This document shows, piece by piece, positions 1 to 10,000 of a stretch of 32,339 nucleotides of DNA. Position 1 is the first letter of the stretch; every line of letters starts with the position of its first letter. The DNA is taken from contig JAKELU010000007.1 in the NCBI GenBank assembly GCA_022760735.1, forward strand, positions 69,752 through 102,090. The letters run 5' to 3'. The notes beneath the pieces are model-generated. The model worked only from the letters and a program-made list of their open reading frames with translations. It was not told the origin of the DNA and made no database searches. A program made the translations under genes and the position numbers. This DNA comes from Firmicutes bacterium FC7. GTDB taxonomy: Bacteria > Bacillota > Clostridia > Tissierellales > Tissierellaceae.

Positions 1-70
1 TAATAATATACTTTACCAATTCATCGCAAAATATTTAACTATATTTTTCAATATACTTTCAATGTATACC

Positions 71-99
71 ATTATACTAGGATTTGTTACAATTTGCAA
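71..99 (-). promoter_or_regulatory. Promoter firing leftward out of the window
   Basis: On the minus strand a TTGCAA -35 (94-99) and a perfect TATAAT -10 (71-76) are separated by exactly 17 bp. It lies just past the stop codon of the deaminase gene and would transcribe a same-strand gene beyond the left edge. That gene is not visible, so its identity is unknown. The 121 bases between the window edge and the deaminase stop contain no convincing terminator hairpin. Confidence 0.55.
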
Positions 100-121
100 A
101 TATTTTTTTAAAGTATAATTA

Positions 122-1414
122 TTATCTATTTATTAAATCTCTGGCCTGCTTATCAGCCATATACATGATTTTCTCAACATCGACTGTTTTAATAATCCTT
201 TTTTCCATTACTACATTCCCATCAATAATTACAGTGTCAACATCGCTTCCTTGTACGCTGTATGCAATTGAAGATATCAAATTGTATCTTGGATAAAGAT
301 GTGGTTTGTCTAAGTCTATAAGTATTAAATCTGCCTTTTTCCCAACTTCAATAGAACCAATTTCATCAAACCAGTCTAATGCATATGCTCCATTTACTGT
401 TGCCATTTCAATAGCGTTAATTGCAGATACACTTACTGCATCAAGGTTAACAGCCTTATTGACTATTGCAGCAAGATTAATTTCTTCAAATATATTTAAA
501 TTGTTGTTACTTGAAGGTCCATCTGTACCTAATGAAACTTTAATACCTCTTTTTAACATTTTATCTACTGGAGCAAAACCACTAGCTAATTTTAGATTAC
601 TTCCAGGATTGTTAACTGGATATACATTTTTTTCAGCCATAATTTCTATATCCCTATCACTAACATGGACACAATGAGCAGCTAAAGTATGATAATCAAA
701 AAGTCCTAAATCATTCATATGCTCAATAGGGGACTTGCCATGTATGTTATAGCTATCCTCAACTTCCTTTTTAGTTTCTGAAAGATGAATGTGTATTCCT
801 GTATTTAGTTCTTCTGCTAGTTCCATTGCTTTTAATAAAAACTTATCACTACAAGTATAAGGTGCATGGGGCGCCACCATAGTTCTAATTCGACCATTAG
901 CTTTACCATGCCATTCCTTATAAAGATCCCTTGCTTCATTTAATTTGCTAAACGTAGGGTCATTTTTATCTTCTCCCATTCCTCTAGTTAGCATAGCCCT
1001 AATTCCAATCTCTTCTGCGCCTTTGCCTACTTCATCCATCATTATATACATGTCACAAAAGGTTGTCGTACCAGACTGAACCATCTCAACCATACTAAGA
1101 AGTGAGCCCCAATATATATCCTTTTCATTCATCTTTGCTTCAATTGGCCAAATTTTAGTTGTTAACCATTCAAAAAGTGGCAAATCATCTGCATAGTTTC
1201 TCAAAAGTGACATTCCCAAATGGGTATGTGCATTTATTAGTCCAGGCATAGCTAATTTATTATTTCCGTCTATTACCTTTTCTACTTCTAAATCAGGTCT
1301 TAATGCACCAATATGTTCAATTTTATTATCAGTAATATATATATTTGTACCTCTTATTATTTCATTGTTTCCATCCATAGCTAATAAATCTACGTTTTTA
1401 ATTAAAATACTCAT
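122..1414 (-). CDS. mtaD: MTA/SAH deaminase-family amidohydrolase
   Basis: Cytosolic metal-dependent deaminase of the SsnA/MtaD branch of the amidohydrolase superfamily, expected to deaminate S-adenosylhomocysteine, 5'-methylthioadenosine or a related adenosine. Counting from the upstream ATG at 1426, the metal and substrate residues are: the AHTH pair (His67, His69) after the [17 protein letters not shown] strand, His187 in APHAPYT, His212/His214 in [12 protein letters not shown] near 251-254, and Asp302 in [10 protein letters not shown]. The family length is about 430 residues. The ATG at 1426 overlaps the stop of the upstream gene and has no ribosome site; GGAGGA lies just before the ATG at 1414, so a 430-residue protein beginning MSILIKNV is preferred. 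It is the last gene of an operon with the MATE exporter and the M55 peptidase. Exact substrate is inferred; other adenosine or guanine-type deaminases cannot be excluded. Confidence 0.82.
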   Translation of the reverse strand: MSILIKNVDLLAMDGNNEIIRGTNIYITDNKIEHIGALRPDLEVEKVIDGNNKLAMPGLINAHTHLGMSLLRNYADDLPLFEWLTTKIWPIEAKMNEKDIYWGSLLSMVEMVQSGTTTFCDMYIMMDEVGKGAEEIGIRAMLTRGMGEDKNDPTFSKLNEARDLYKEWHGKANGRIRTMVAPHAPYTCSDKFLLKAMELAEELNTGIHIHLSETKKEVEDSYNIHGKSPIEHMNDLGLFDYHTLAAHCVHVSDRDIEIMAEKNVYPVNNPGSNLKLASGFAPVDKMLKRGIKVSLGTDGPSSNNNLNIFEEINLAAIVNKAVNLDAVSVSAINAIEMATVNGAYALDWFDEIGSIEVGKKADLILIDLDKPHLYPRYNLISSIAYSVQGSDVDTVIIDGNVVMEKRIIKTVDVEKIMYMADKQARDLINR

Positions 1415-1425
1415 ATCTTCCTCCA

Positions 1426-2790
1426 TTAATCAATTAATAAGACCTCATTATTAAATATATCCTTCTTCTTAAATATTAAATAAGATATACAAAATCTTAA
1501 TATTAGATCTATACCCATAGCGATCCATATCCAATGAATTCCAGAGCTTAAAGCATAAGTTAATATTAAAACTAATGGTATTCTAACAAGCCATAAGCCG
1601 ACTCCAGCAATAATCATAGGAACTTTAGAATATCCAGCACCTCTAAGAGCACCATTTAGCAATGAGCTTACATTTTGAGGAACTTGGACTATACCCATGA
1701 CAAATAGATACAAAGCTCCAATCGAAATAACTTCTACATCATCGGTTAATAATCTCATTATAATTTTTGGGAAAAATACCAATAAGCCACCAGCAAATAA
1801 AGTTATTAAAATTGTTAAATTAGTTAGTTGCTTTAAATAACGCTTCCCCAACTGACTATCCTTTGAACCTATAGCCTGACCAATAAAAGTGGAAGCTGCT
1901 ATTCCAAATCCAGCAGCAGGCATGTACGAGATTGCCTCTGCCTGTAGGCCAAGTTGGTAGGCTGCATAGGCTGTCTCTCCATAGGTTAAAATTGCTCTTG
2001 TTATAATTATAGATGCTAATTGCCAGAAACTAGTTTCAAATGCAGTTGGTAATCCAAATTTCATTAAGTGATATGATTCAACCTTGTTAAAGCTAAGTTT
2101 AAATCCTCCACCTATTCTATCAAAAGTTCCATCTCTTCTAAACAATACAAAAAGTCCTATAGCGGCTGCTACTATGTAGGATATATTATAAGCTATAGCT
2201 GCTCCTCTTAATCCTAATCCAGGTAAGCCAAAGTTACCAAATATAAGTAAATAGCTAAAAATAATATTAACTACATTTAATATTGCAACTATAATCATTG
2301 GTATTTTGGCATTTCCCATACCTTGCAAAATTCCTGCTACTAGAAGAATAATTGCTGCAAATGGCAAACTCCATGAAATTATCTTTACGTATAAGACTCC
2401 ATCTGCAAGTAGTTTGGTTGTTGGATTAAATATGCTAATCAATTTTTCTGCATTCCAATACAGTATTTGCTGAAGTAATATTGAAAATCCCATTGATAAT
2501 ATAAATGCCTGCTCAGAAATACTTCTTAACTTATTATAATTCTGTGCACCAAAGCTTTGGGCCACAAAAACTGAAGCCCCTGTAGAAATACCTTTAAATA
2601 CTGACCAAATTATTCTAAAAAGTATATTGCTCATGCCTATAGCTCCAACAGCTATGGAACTAATCCGTCCTACCAAAGCCATAGAAACTACACCCGCTGT
2701 CATTTGCAATATATTTTCAGCAGTTATTGGTAATATCATTGAAAAAATTCGATTTCGTATGGTATTATCATCTAGCTGTTTTTTCTCCAT
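1426..2790 (-). CDS. MATE family efflux transporter
   Basis: Integral inner-membrane exporter of 454 residues, the usual MATE size. The sequence is almost entirely hydrophobic helices (about 12) in two MatE repeats. The first begins near residue 15 with the characteristic [20 protein letters not shown], and the second begins around residue 240 with [18 protein letters not shown] proteins expel cationic drugs or metabolites in exchange for Na+ or H+; the substrate here cannot be read from sequence. A GAAAGGG ribosome site precedes the ATG at 2790. It starts 20 bases after the M55 peptidase stop, and its TAA overlaps an upstream ATG of the deaminase frame, so the three genes are almost certainly co-transcribed. 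The neighbours suggest a metabolite or peptide-product exporter, but that is inference. Confidence 0.88.
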   Translation of the reverse strand: MEKKQLDDNTIRNRIFSMILPITAENILQMTAGVVSMALVGRISSIAVGAIGMSNILFRIIWSVFKGISTGASVFVAQSFGAQNYNKLRSISEQAFILSMGFSILLQQILYWNAEKLISIFNPTTKLLADGVLYVKIISWSLPFAAIILLVAGILQGMGNAKIPMIIVAILNVVNIIFSYLLIFGNFGLPGLGLRGAAIAYNISYIVAAAIGLFVLFRRDGTFDRIGGGFKLSFNKVESYHLMKFGLPTAFETSFWQLASIIITRAILTYGETAYAAYQLGLQAEAISYMPAAGFGIAASTFIGQAIGSKDSQLGKRYLKQLTNLTILITLFAGGLLVFFPKIIMRLLTDDVEVISIGALYLFVMGIVQVPQNVSSLLNGALRGAGYSKVPMIIAGVGLWLVRIPLVLILTYALSSGIHWIWIAMGIDLILRFCISYLIFKKKDIFNNEVLLID

Positions 2791-2810
2791 CTTATACCCT
2801 TTCCTGAAAA

Positions 2811-3608
2811 TTAAATTAGAAAATTCATCATCTTTAATACTTCTATATAGTCTTCAGATTTAAATTGAATAGTGTTTTCATCTGTTTTAACAATACCTGG
2901 ATAGAAAGAAGCTTTATATGCATCTTTATGCTGCTTGTATCTTATTTCAACATTAAACTCATTAGGTAAATCTATTATACAGTCAGATATATCTCTGCCT
3001 AAAGCATTCTTAACTCCATCTTTTATTAAATCTAATGCTAAATCAGGATGAATATTTATTGTAGAATTACCTTTTCCTTCTTTTACAGCTACAACCTCTA
3101 TATTCTTATTTAATTTCTTAGCTTCTTCACATAAACCTTTATCACCTGATAGGAAAATAACCGGAACTTTTAAGTAAGCAGCTATATATGAATGAATTAA
3201 AAATTCACTTGCAATCATTCCGTTTATCTTTACATAATCAACTGAAAGAGACATAGTATGTGACAATGGATTAGTATCTGTACTAGCTGCAGAATGGTAT
3301 CCTATATAAATTAATGCATCAAAGGAATCATCTATCTCCTGAACCATGGAAAATAGACCTCCTGACCATCCTCTAACTAACTTAGTGTTTCTAGGCAATT
3401 TACTATGGTCTATATTTCTGCCAGAATCATGTGCATCTTTGACTATTATTTCTTCTGCTCCTGCTATATTTGCTCCTTCACAAGCAGCATTTACTTCTCT
3501 TGTCATTTGAGCAGCAAAGGCTTCATACCCATCTTTACCTTTTTCTGTTTCATCCCATACTGTACAACCAGTGACACCTTCAATATCAGCACTGATAAAA
3601 ACCTTCAT
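2811..3608 (-). CDS. dppA: M55 family D-aminopeptidase (DppA-like)
   Basis: Zinc peptidase of family M55. The best-known member, Bacillus subtilis DppA, releases D-Ala from D-amino-acid peptides. At 265 residues it is slightly shorter than DppA. The whole metal and active site is visible: Asp8 and Glu10 (SADIEG), His60 (KDAHDSG), His105 (GYHSAA), His117 (PLSHTMS, the proposed nucleophile position) and Glu135 (ASEF). No signal peptide is present, so it acts in the cytosol, possibly on recycled cell-wall peptides. The ribosome site is an unusual run of G (AGGGGGG) about 8 bases before the ATG. It heads the operon dppA-MATE-deaminase and is divergent from rpsD, with 182 bases between them. No dipeptide ABC transporter accompanies it, unlike the B. 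subtilis dpp operon. Confidence 0.88.
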   Translation of the reverse strand: MKVFISADIEGVTGCTVWDETEKGKDGYEAFAAQMTREVNAACEGANIAGAEEIIVKDAHDSGRNIDHSKLPRNTKLVRGWSGGLFSMVQEIDDSFDALIYIGYHSAASTDTNPLSHTMSLSVDYVKINGMIASEFLIHSYIAAYLKVPVIFLSGDKGLCEEAKKLNKNIEVVAVKEGKGNSTINIHPDLALDLIKDGVKNALGRDISDCIIDLPNEFNVEIRYKQHKDAYKASFYPGIVKTDENTIQFKSEDYIEVLKMMNFLI

Positions 3609-3657
3609 CTTAATACCCCCCTAACAAATACTAATAATACTATAACATTTAAATTTT

Positions 3658-3678
3658 ATTAAATAAATATTATTTAAT
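3658..3678. promoter_or_regulatory. 9-bp inverted repeat between dppA and rpsD
   Basis: ATTAAATAA and TTATTTAAT form a perfect 9-bp dyad around an ATA centre in the divergent dppA/rpsD intergenic region. It lies about 50 bp upstream of the dppA start and about 35 bp upstream of the rpsD -35 box. It could be a regulator site or simply AT-rich chance; no regulator is recognised. Confidence 0.25.
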
Positions 3679-3710
3679 GCAAATTTATTGATAATAAATA
3701 TCATTTATTC

Positions 3711-3739
3711 TTTACAAATTCCTAGCATTTTGGTATACT
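3711..3739 (+). promoter_or_regulatory. rpsD promoter
   Basis: A TTTACA -35 (3711-3716) and TATACT -10 (3734-3739) are separated by 17 bp, the vegetative sigma-A pattern. Transcription should begin near 3746, giving a leader of about 45 bases ending in a GGAGAT ribosome site. No clear S4-binding pseudoknot can be identified by eye in so short a leader. Confidence 0.7.
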
Positions 3740-3790
3740 ATCCTTGGCTTTAAATTATCGCGGCAAAATCTTATATGGAGATGATAATTA

Positions 3791-4390
3791 ATGGCTAAAA
3801 TGATGGGACCAAGATTTAAGGAATGTAGAAGATTGGGCTTAAATGTATATGGTCATCCAAAAGCAATGAATAGAGCAACAAAAGGTACAAGCAGAGCTGA
3901 TAAAAAGCTTTCTGACTATGGACAACAATTGCTTGAAAAGCAAAGACTAAGAGCATACTATGGCGTAATGGAAAAACAATTCGTAAAATATGTAAAGATG
4001 GCTAAAAAGTCACCAGATCAAACAGGTCATGCTCTAATTAAAATACTTGAATCTAGATTAGACAACTTGGTTTATAGAATTGGGTTTGCTTCTTCAATTA
4101 GACAAGCAAGACAGATGGTTGTCCATGGACATATATTAGTCAATGGTAAGAAGGTAGATATTCCTTCCTATCTATGTAATGTAGGTGACACCATTACGCT
4201 AAGAGAAAAATCAAGAAACGTAGAATTATTTAAAGAAAACTTCCACAATTCAATGCTAAATACTTTACCTTATATCGAAAAAGACGAGGAAAATTTCACT
4301 GGAAAGCTAATTAGTATTCCAGAAAGAGAAGATGTTCCAATAGAAATACAAGACCAATTAGTTGTTGAATATTATTCAAAGACTATCTAA
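3791..4390 (+). CDS. rpsD: 30S ribosomal protein S4, zinc-free (C-) form
   Basis: Primary 16S rRNA-binding protein that nucleates assembly of the 30S body. The N-terminal S4 domain holds the conserved [13 protein letters not shown] region. The S4 RNA-binding fold spans about residues 88-142 ([20 protein letters not shown], then [11 protein letters not shown]). At 199 residues it has normal length. It lacks the four-cysteine zinc knuckle of C+ S4 proteins; only Cys12 and Cys129 are present. It stands alone, with its own promoter and terminator, not inside the alpha operon next to rpsK or rpoA. Several clostridia carry two S4 genes, so this may be the accessory zinc-independent copy, but the rest of the genome is not visible. 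Identification as S4 is secure. Confidence 0.95.
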   Translation: MAKMMGPRFKECRRLGLNVYGHPKAMNRATKGTSRADKKLSDYGQQLLEKQRLRAYYGVMEKQFVKYVKMAKKSPDQTGHALIKILESRLDNLVYRIGFASSIRQARQMVVHGHILVNGKKVDIPSYLCNVGDTITLREKSRNVELFKENFHNSMLNTLPYIEKDEENFTGKLISIPEREDVPIEIQDQLVVEYYSKTI

Positions 4391-4396
4391 TTTATG

Positions 4397-4420
4397 AAAG
4401 GAGGCACTATGCCTCCTTTT
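4397..4420 (+). terminator. rpsD terminator
   Basis: A perfect 9-bp stem, AAAGGAGGC/GCCTCCTTT with an ACTAT loop, is followed by a short T run, 6 bases after the rpsD stop. The left arm carries an AGGAGG-like core but no start codon follows at useful spacing, so it is not a ribosome site. Confidence 0.85.
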
Positions 4421-4488
4421 GTTATATAAGCCTGAAATTCCTCTAGATCAACATTATCATGTTGGCCTAATAATGGCATTTATGATTA

Positions 4489-6153
4489 CTATAATTCTCT
4501 AAATTGCTTCTCTATTAACTTCTTTAATATTATGGAGAAAACTATTATTGATATAAACAATATAGTAGTTAAGATTGAATAAATACCCCATATATTTATC
4601 TTATTTAACATAAACTTAACTAGTATAATTAGTGCTCCCCCATACAATACTCCTACTCCCATTCCAATTAAAACATTTAGATTTTGCTTCATAGCCTGTT
4701 GAGGATTTGACCAGTTAAGCATTGGCCTTAAAATATCAATAATCATACCAATTTGAGTCATCGGTATACTAGCAATTAATCCAAGTACTAGAATTAATAA
4801 TATACTTAGTATATCTAATCTAATAATAAAGAGAATACAACCTATTAAAACAAATCCTCCTAATACTTGTAATGCTATTGATGCCAAAACCCTTCCTAAA
4901 ATCTGATCTTTAGCTTTAATTGGAAGTGTCCTTTGTATCCAGAAATTCTTTCCTTCTCTTGAAAAGGTAGTTGCACCAACAGAATTTAATATTCCTAAAG
5001 CTCCAATCATGCCGATGGAAGCTAATATAACTATATCCATATTGCTAGATAAGTATTGAGCTAATGGCTCCGTTGATTGCTCACCAGTAAATAAACTTAA
5101 AACAATTATTATAGGTCCTATAATTACTCCACCTACTGAATTCATAAGGTATATAGGAGTCTTAATCAACATTTTTAACTCCTTTTTAGCTATTGCTAAA
5201 TATGGTTTTTTAACTGATGTAACTCTATATAAATCTTTCCTTCTATCCTTTCCCTTAGTAGCTGTTACTTCAATATTTCCTATAAGCCCATCAAAGAATA
5301 TTCTTTCAGATAGGAAAATCATTAATGCAAATCCTGCTATGCTAGTGGCTACAAACATCAGTATATTAGTAAGCCCAATTACTTTATTATAGTTTGCTAA
5401 GGATAAAGCACCCCACATACTTGGCGGAAATACAAGACCTAGATTTCTAACTAATAGATTAGCATCCCTTGCAAGATTAAAGTAAAAATCTTTTCCTTCA
5501 AGCATTGCTTTCTGAGCTAAGTTTTGAATTTTCAATTGGCTATATAGAATCAAGACAATAAATAATATAGACGATATTGTTCTTATTAGATCTCTTTTAC
5601 CCTTAATATTTGTATATTTCATTAATAGCATAATAACTATAGAAGCTAATACCAGTGGTAAAATAGGAAATGTTATTAATGCTAATAATGTATAGATCCA
5701 ATAAAGTAATCCTACTCTTCCTTTAATCCCGTATATAATGACAAATGGTAAAAACACAGGTATGGATGTTAAATATTCACTAACCATTATAGTTATAAAT
5801 TTTGAAGTTAGTATATGTGATGGTTTAATAGGAAGTGGCAACAGATGCATTAGATCATTTGAAAAATAATACTTACTCATTACATATAATAGACCAAAGA
5901 AAAAAACTATCATTTGAGACCCTAAAAATCCTGTTAATAAAAAATAGGATTGCTGTCCAATCTGCCTAAAGCTGACATATAACTTCTCCAAAGACACTAA
6001 AAAAAGCACATAGGTAGGAATTAGGGATAGCATAGCTATTCCAAATAAAAGCATTTGCCATCTTTGTCTCTTAGCTTTAAAACTATACAATATTGATGAT
6101 AGTCCAAAGGTTACATTTAAATCAGTCTTTATTAAGGAAAACAATTTATTCAT
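4489..6153 (-). CDS. ABC-2 type exporter permease
   Basis: Large integral membrane protein of 554 residues with roughly a dozen hydrophobic segments and no nucleotide-binding motif. It is the membrane half of an ABC exporter, with the ATPase directly upstream. Near the middle is a cytosolic stretch rich in Lys, Arg and Asp (TATKGKDRRKDLYRVTSVKK) followed by the conserved AIAKKELKMLIKTP, the coupling-helix type region seen in clostridial putative ABC permease subunits. Its ATG overlaps the last 8 bases of the ATPase gene, implying translational coupling. The substrate is unknown. Related pairs have been tied to peptide or antibiotic self-protection, but nothing here proves that role. Confidence 0.8.
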   Translation of the reverse strand: MNKLFSLIKTDLNVTFGLSSILYSFKAKRQRWQMLLFGIAMLSLIPTYVLFLVSLEKLYVSFRQIGQQSYFLLTGFLGSQMIVFFFGLLYVMSKYYFSNDLMHLLPLPIKPSHILTSKFITIMVSEYLTSIPVFLPFVIIYGIKGRVGLLYWIYTLLALITFPILPLVLASIVIMLLMKYTNIKGKRDLIRTISSILFIVLILYSQLKIQNLAQKAMLEGKDFYFNLARDANLLVRNLGLVFPPSMWGALSLANYNKVIGLTNILMFVATSIAGFALMIFLSERIFFDGLIGNIEVTATKGKDRRKDLYRVTSVKKPYLAIAKKELKMLIKTPIYLMNSVGGVIIGPIIIVLSLFTGEQSTEPLAQYLSSNMDIVILASIGMIGALGILNSVGATTFSREGKNFWIQRTLPIKAKDQILGRVLASIALQVLGGFVLIGCILFIIRLDILSILLILVLGLIASIPMTQIGMIIDILRPMLNWSNPQQAMKQNLNVLIGMGVGVLYGGALIILVKFMLNKINIWGIYSILTTILFISIIVFSIILKKLIEKQFREL

Positions 6154-6874
6154 TATCAGTCAACTCCAGGAATATATTCTCCAAGGATTCTCTTTCTTTT
6201 GCATGTGCTCTTAGCTCTTCCATTGTTCCTAAGGCAATTATCTTTCCTTTGTTAATAATAGCAATTCTGTCGCATAGTTTTTCCGCTACCTCCATTACGT
6301 GAGTGGAAAAGAATACAGTTTTTCCTTCATTGCACATCTTTCTCATTATTTCCTTTAAGTTAAACGAGGATTTAGGATCTAACCCTACCATAGGTTCATC
6401 AAGTATAAATAAATTTGGATCATTAAGAAGTGCAGAAGTCAGTACTAACTTTTGCTTCATACCATGTGAAAAACTGCCTATAATATCTCCTAAAGAATCC
6501 TCTATATTGAAGAGCTTTGTATAATATTCTATCTTCTTTGTTCTTTCTTCTTTTGAAATTCCATACATATCTGCTATGAAGTTTAAATACTCTATTCCAT
6601 TTAATCTATCATAAATCTCAGGATTGTCCGGCACATAGCTTATCATAGATTTAGCTCTTAAAGAATCTTGCCAAACATCTACTCCATCTAAAATTATCTT
6701 GCCTTCATCTGGTTTTAATAGTCCTACAATCATCTTTATAGTAGTTGTTTTTCCAGCCCCATTTGGTCCCAAAAATCCAAAGATTTCACCTGATTTTATC
6801 TCTAAATTTAAATTATCTACTGCTTTAACTTCACCTTTATTATATGATTTAGAAATATTGTTAAGTTTTAACAT
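6146..6874 (-). CDS. ABC transporter ATP-binding protein
   Basis: Cytosolic ATPase subunit (242 residues) of the adjacent exporter. Walker A GPNGAGKT is at residues 36-43, the signature SFSHGMKQK at about 134-142 (a common SHG variant of LSGGQ), Walker B LFILDEP at 155-161 and the switch His192 in FSTHVME. The Q-loop region reads YVPDNPEIYDRL, typical of the CcmA/YtrB-like class of ABC-2 ATPases. AGGAGGTGG gives a strong ribosome site before the ATG at 6874. It is the first gene of a two-gene operon and has its own sigma-A promoter. Confidence 0.92.
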   Translation of the reverse strand: MLKLNNISKSYNKGEVKAVDNLNLEIKSGEIFGFLGPNGAGKTTTIKMIVGLLKPDEGKIILDGVDVWQDSLRAKSMISYVPDNPEIYDRLNGIEYLNFIADMYGISKEERTKKIEYYTKLFNIEDSLGDIIGSFSHGMKQKLVLTSALLNDPNLFILDEPMVGLDPKSSFNLKEIMRKMCNEGKTVFFSTHVMEVAEKLCDRIAIINKGKIIALGTMEELRAHAKERESLENIFLELTDNE

Positions 6875-6899
6875 ACATCCACCTCCTAATTACAATATT

Positions 6900-6928
6900 A
6901 TTATATTCTTTATTCAAATTGTTATCAA
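6900..6928 (-). promoter_or_regulatory. Promoter of the ABC exporter operon
   Basis: On the minus strand TTGATA (6923-6928) and TATAAT (6900-6905) are separated by exactly 17 bp. The predicted start of transcription is about 20 bases before the ATPase start codon, leaving room for the ribosome site and little else. Confidence 0.7.
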
Positions 6929-6971
6929 ATAAACGTATAGCAATTAAAATGATTTCTTGCACCTTAAAGAA

Positions 6972-6999
6972 AAAGCTGAAATCCTTTGATTTCAGCTTT
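6972..6999 (-). terminator. Terminator of the transhydrogenase-like operon
   Basis: A perfect 12-bp stem (AAAGCTGAAATC/GATTTCAGCTTT) with a 4-base loop is followed on the minus strand by TTTTTCTTT. It lies 27 bases beyond the stop codon of the 1200-residue gene and separates that operon from the ABC exporter operon. Confidence 0.88.
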
Positions 7000-7026
7000 C
7001 ATCTACATAATATATATCAGAAATTC

Positions 7027-10000
7027 TTAAGCTTCTGCTTCGGCCAATTTTTCTTCTGAAATTTCTCCAATACTTGAAAGGACCTTGTTAAATTCCTTTT
7101 CGACGAAATCAGTGGTTATTCTTCTTTCAAATAGTTTTGCATCTCCTACTAGAATAAGATTTGCCTTCTTATCTGGCGTATTGAATCCATCTATATAAAG
7201 TACATTGGATTCTCCAAGTGGCCAGAAAGCCCCTTCTGTTAATTTATCTAATCCTTTGTAGCCATAGATGTTTCTAGATATTTCTTCGGTCAATTCTTCA
7301 AGACTATTATAGTTATCTGTCTTACCTAGTACATACATCATTTCATTTACAACTTCCCAGTTCTTATATCCACTTAATGCTGGAATAGCCGCATTCGTTT
7401 TTTGTATTCTTCTTTCCGTACTAGTATAAGTTCCCGTAGACTCAGCATAGCTTACTGCCGGTAATACTACATCAGCAAGTTCAGCTGTTGGAGTTATATA
7501 TAAATCTTGAACTACTAGAAAATCTAGATTTTCTAAATTAATTCCTTCTATATCTTCACCAAAGATCATTAAACCTCTTAGAGTTTTATCCTCTATAGCT
7601 TTAACTAATTCTGTATTTGGTTTATTTATTCCCATATCTACTAATCCTTGGCTGTTATTCTTTGGTTTTAGTTCTATTATGCCACGTCTAGCCTTTCCTA
7701 TTTGACCAGATACTACTGCTATATTAGCAATTAGTCTTGCGGCATCGCTAGTTAGGTAGTTTTGATCAAATACTATCATAGCTTTTTTAGCCTTAGTATA
7801 GATTTCAGCTATTTCCTTGGCATCTGGACTAGGTAATATATCCTTTAAACTTTCTTTTAACTCCTCAAATCCGTTAGCATTCTTAGGAGCAAATCCTAAA
7901 TCAATAATAGCTTTTAAGATTTCTTTTAAGAAGTTTACGCTATTGTCAGGACTAATTTTCTTACTTGCCCAGTCATCAACTTGACTATTAAAATCATTTA
8001 TGACAACTAGTTTGCTACCATTCTTTACAGCTTCCCTAATCTTAAGAGCTGCAATTGTATGATCTTTCATTACATCTGAGCCTACTAATAAAATATATTC
8101 AGCTAATTTGAGCTCATCAAAAGTATTTGTTGAAGCGTCTAATCCTAGAACATCTTCAATTCCACCGTAGTTTTTATTAAATGAAGTTATATTATCCGTA
8201 CTTAAGAACTCACTAGCAAATTTCTTTATTATATATATCTCTTCATTAGTATACCTATCAGAAACAGTAACGCCTACTGCTTTAGGTCCATACTGCATCT
8301 TTAGACTTTGCATTTTCTTAGCTGCTAGTTTTAATGCTTCTTCCCATGTTGCTTCTACTAACTTGCCATTCTTTCTAACAAGTGGTTTTATAAGTCTAGT
8401 CTTTTTATGAGCTTGATCGTATCCAAATCGACCTTTAACACATAATAGCCCATTATCTACCTTGCTATCATTATCAGGTAATGCTCTATATAACATATTT
8501 CCCTTTGTATTTAAGTTTATATTACAGCCTATAGAACAGAATGAACAAACTGTCTTAGTCTCTTCTGATTTAACTGGTACGGACTTTTCTATTTGTAACC
8601 TCTCTTGAATAGCCCCAACAGGACATACACTTACACATTGTCCACAGGAGATACATGATGTTTGCGCAAGAGGTAAGTCTAATGATGGCTTAACTATTGT
8701 ATCAAATCCCCTATTTACTAATCCTAATGCTCCATTGTCCATTATCTCATCACATACTCTAACACAAAGACCGCATAAAATACACTTGTCTGCATTTCTA
8801 ACTATAAATGGATGAGCATCATCGTATTCTCTATGATGCATTTCTCCTTCATATTTCTCTGGATGAACATCATATTCATTAGCTAAAGCATATAACTTAC
8901 ACTCGAATACATCATGGCATCCACATTCAAGACATCTCTTGGCATCTTCTATTGCATCTTCAGGACTAAATCCTAAGTTTACCTCTTGGAAGTTATATTT
9001 TCTATCCTCTGGTGAAAGATGTGGCATAGGGCTTCTATATACAATTTCTCTATCGGCAAAATCCTCTGCAGTAATAGTCTCATCTCGAGTTACTACAAAT
9101 GGAGCTTCATAAGGAACAATATCTCCTTCTAAGTAAGAGTTGATTACACCAGCTGCTTTTTTTGCATCTCCTATAGCTTTAATTGCTATATCTGCACCTT
9201 TATTTATAACATCTCCACCTGCAAATACGCCAGTTATACTTGTTGAGAAAGTAGCTTCATCAGCAGCTATTGTTCCCTTAGGAGTTTTTTCTAGAGCTTC
9301 AAACCCTTCAAGACTTGACTGTTGTCCAATGGCACCGATTATTAAATCTACATCTAGGATTTCAAATTCTCCTTCAATTGGTACTGGTCTTCTTCTACCA
9401 CTTGCATCTGGTTCACCTAGCTCCATCTTTTGAAGTTTAATCTTTGCAGCTCTACCATCTTCTTCTATAATTTCTTCAGGAGCTACTAAAAATTTAAATA
9501 TAACTCCTTCTTCTCTTGCTTCTTTAATTTCAATCTCCTCAGCAGGCATTTCTTCCTCTGTTCTTCTATAAAGCAAATATACTTCTTTTGCCCCAAGTCT
9601 TACTGCAGTTCTGCAGGCATCCATTGCAGTATTTCCTCCACCGACAACTGCAATTCTTTTGCCTATATTCATTGGAACATTTAGTGCAGCATTTCTTAAA
9701 AAGTCTATACCGCCTATTACACCTGGTAATTCCTCACCTTTAACTCGTAGGCTAGCACTTTTCCATGCACCAACAGATATATATACAGCATCAAAGTTCT
9801 TTCTTACATATTCTAAATCTAAATCTCTACCAATTTTTATGTTATTGACAAACTTAGCTCCCATCTTTTCGATTATGGCAATTTCTTGATCTAGAACCTT
9901 CTTTGGTAACCTGTATTCAGGGATACCATATCGTAACATTCCACCCATTTGTGGCATCATATCATAAATTGTAACTTCATGTCCTGCAGCCAATAAGTAA

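Noticed and set aside
3609-3790. Riboswitch or T-box before rpsD or dppA
   Set aside because: The leaders are short and lack conserved riboswitch or T-box elements such as a GGGTGGNACCGCG-like sequence.
9140-9433. Plus-strand 97-codon ORF inside the 1200-residue gene
   Set aside because: Antisense shadow of a strongly conserved FAD/NADPH domain, no ribosome site.
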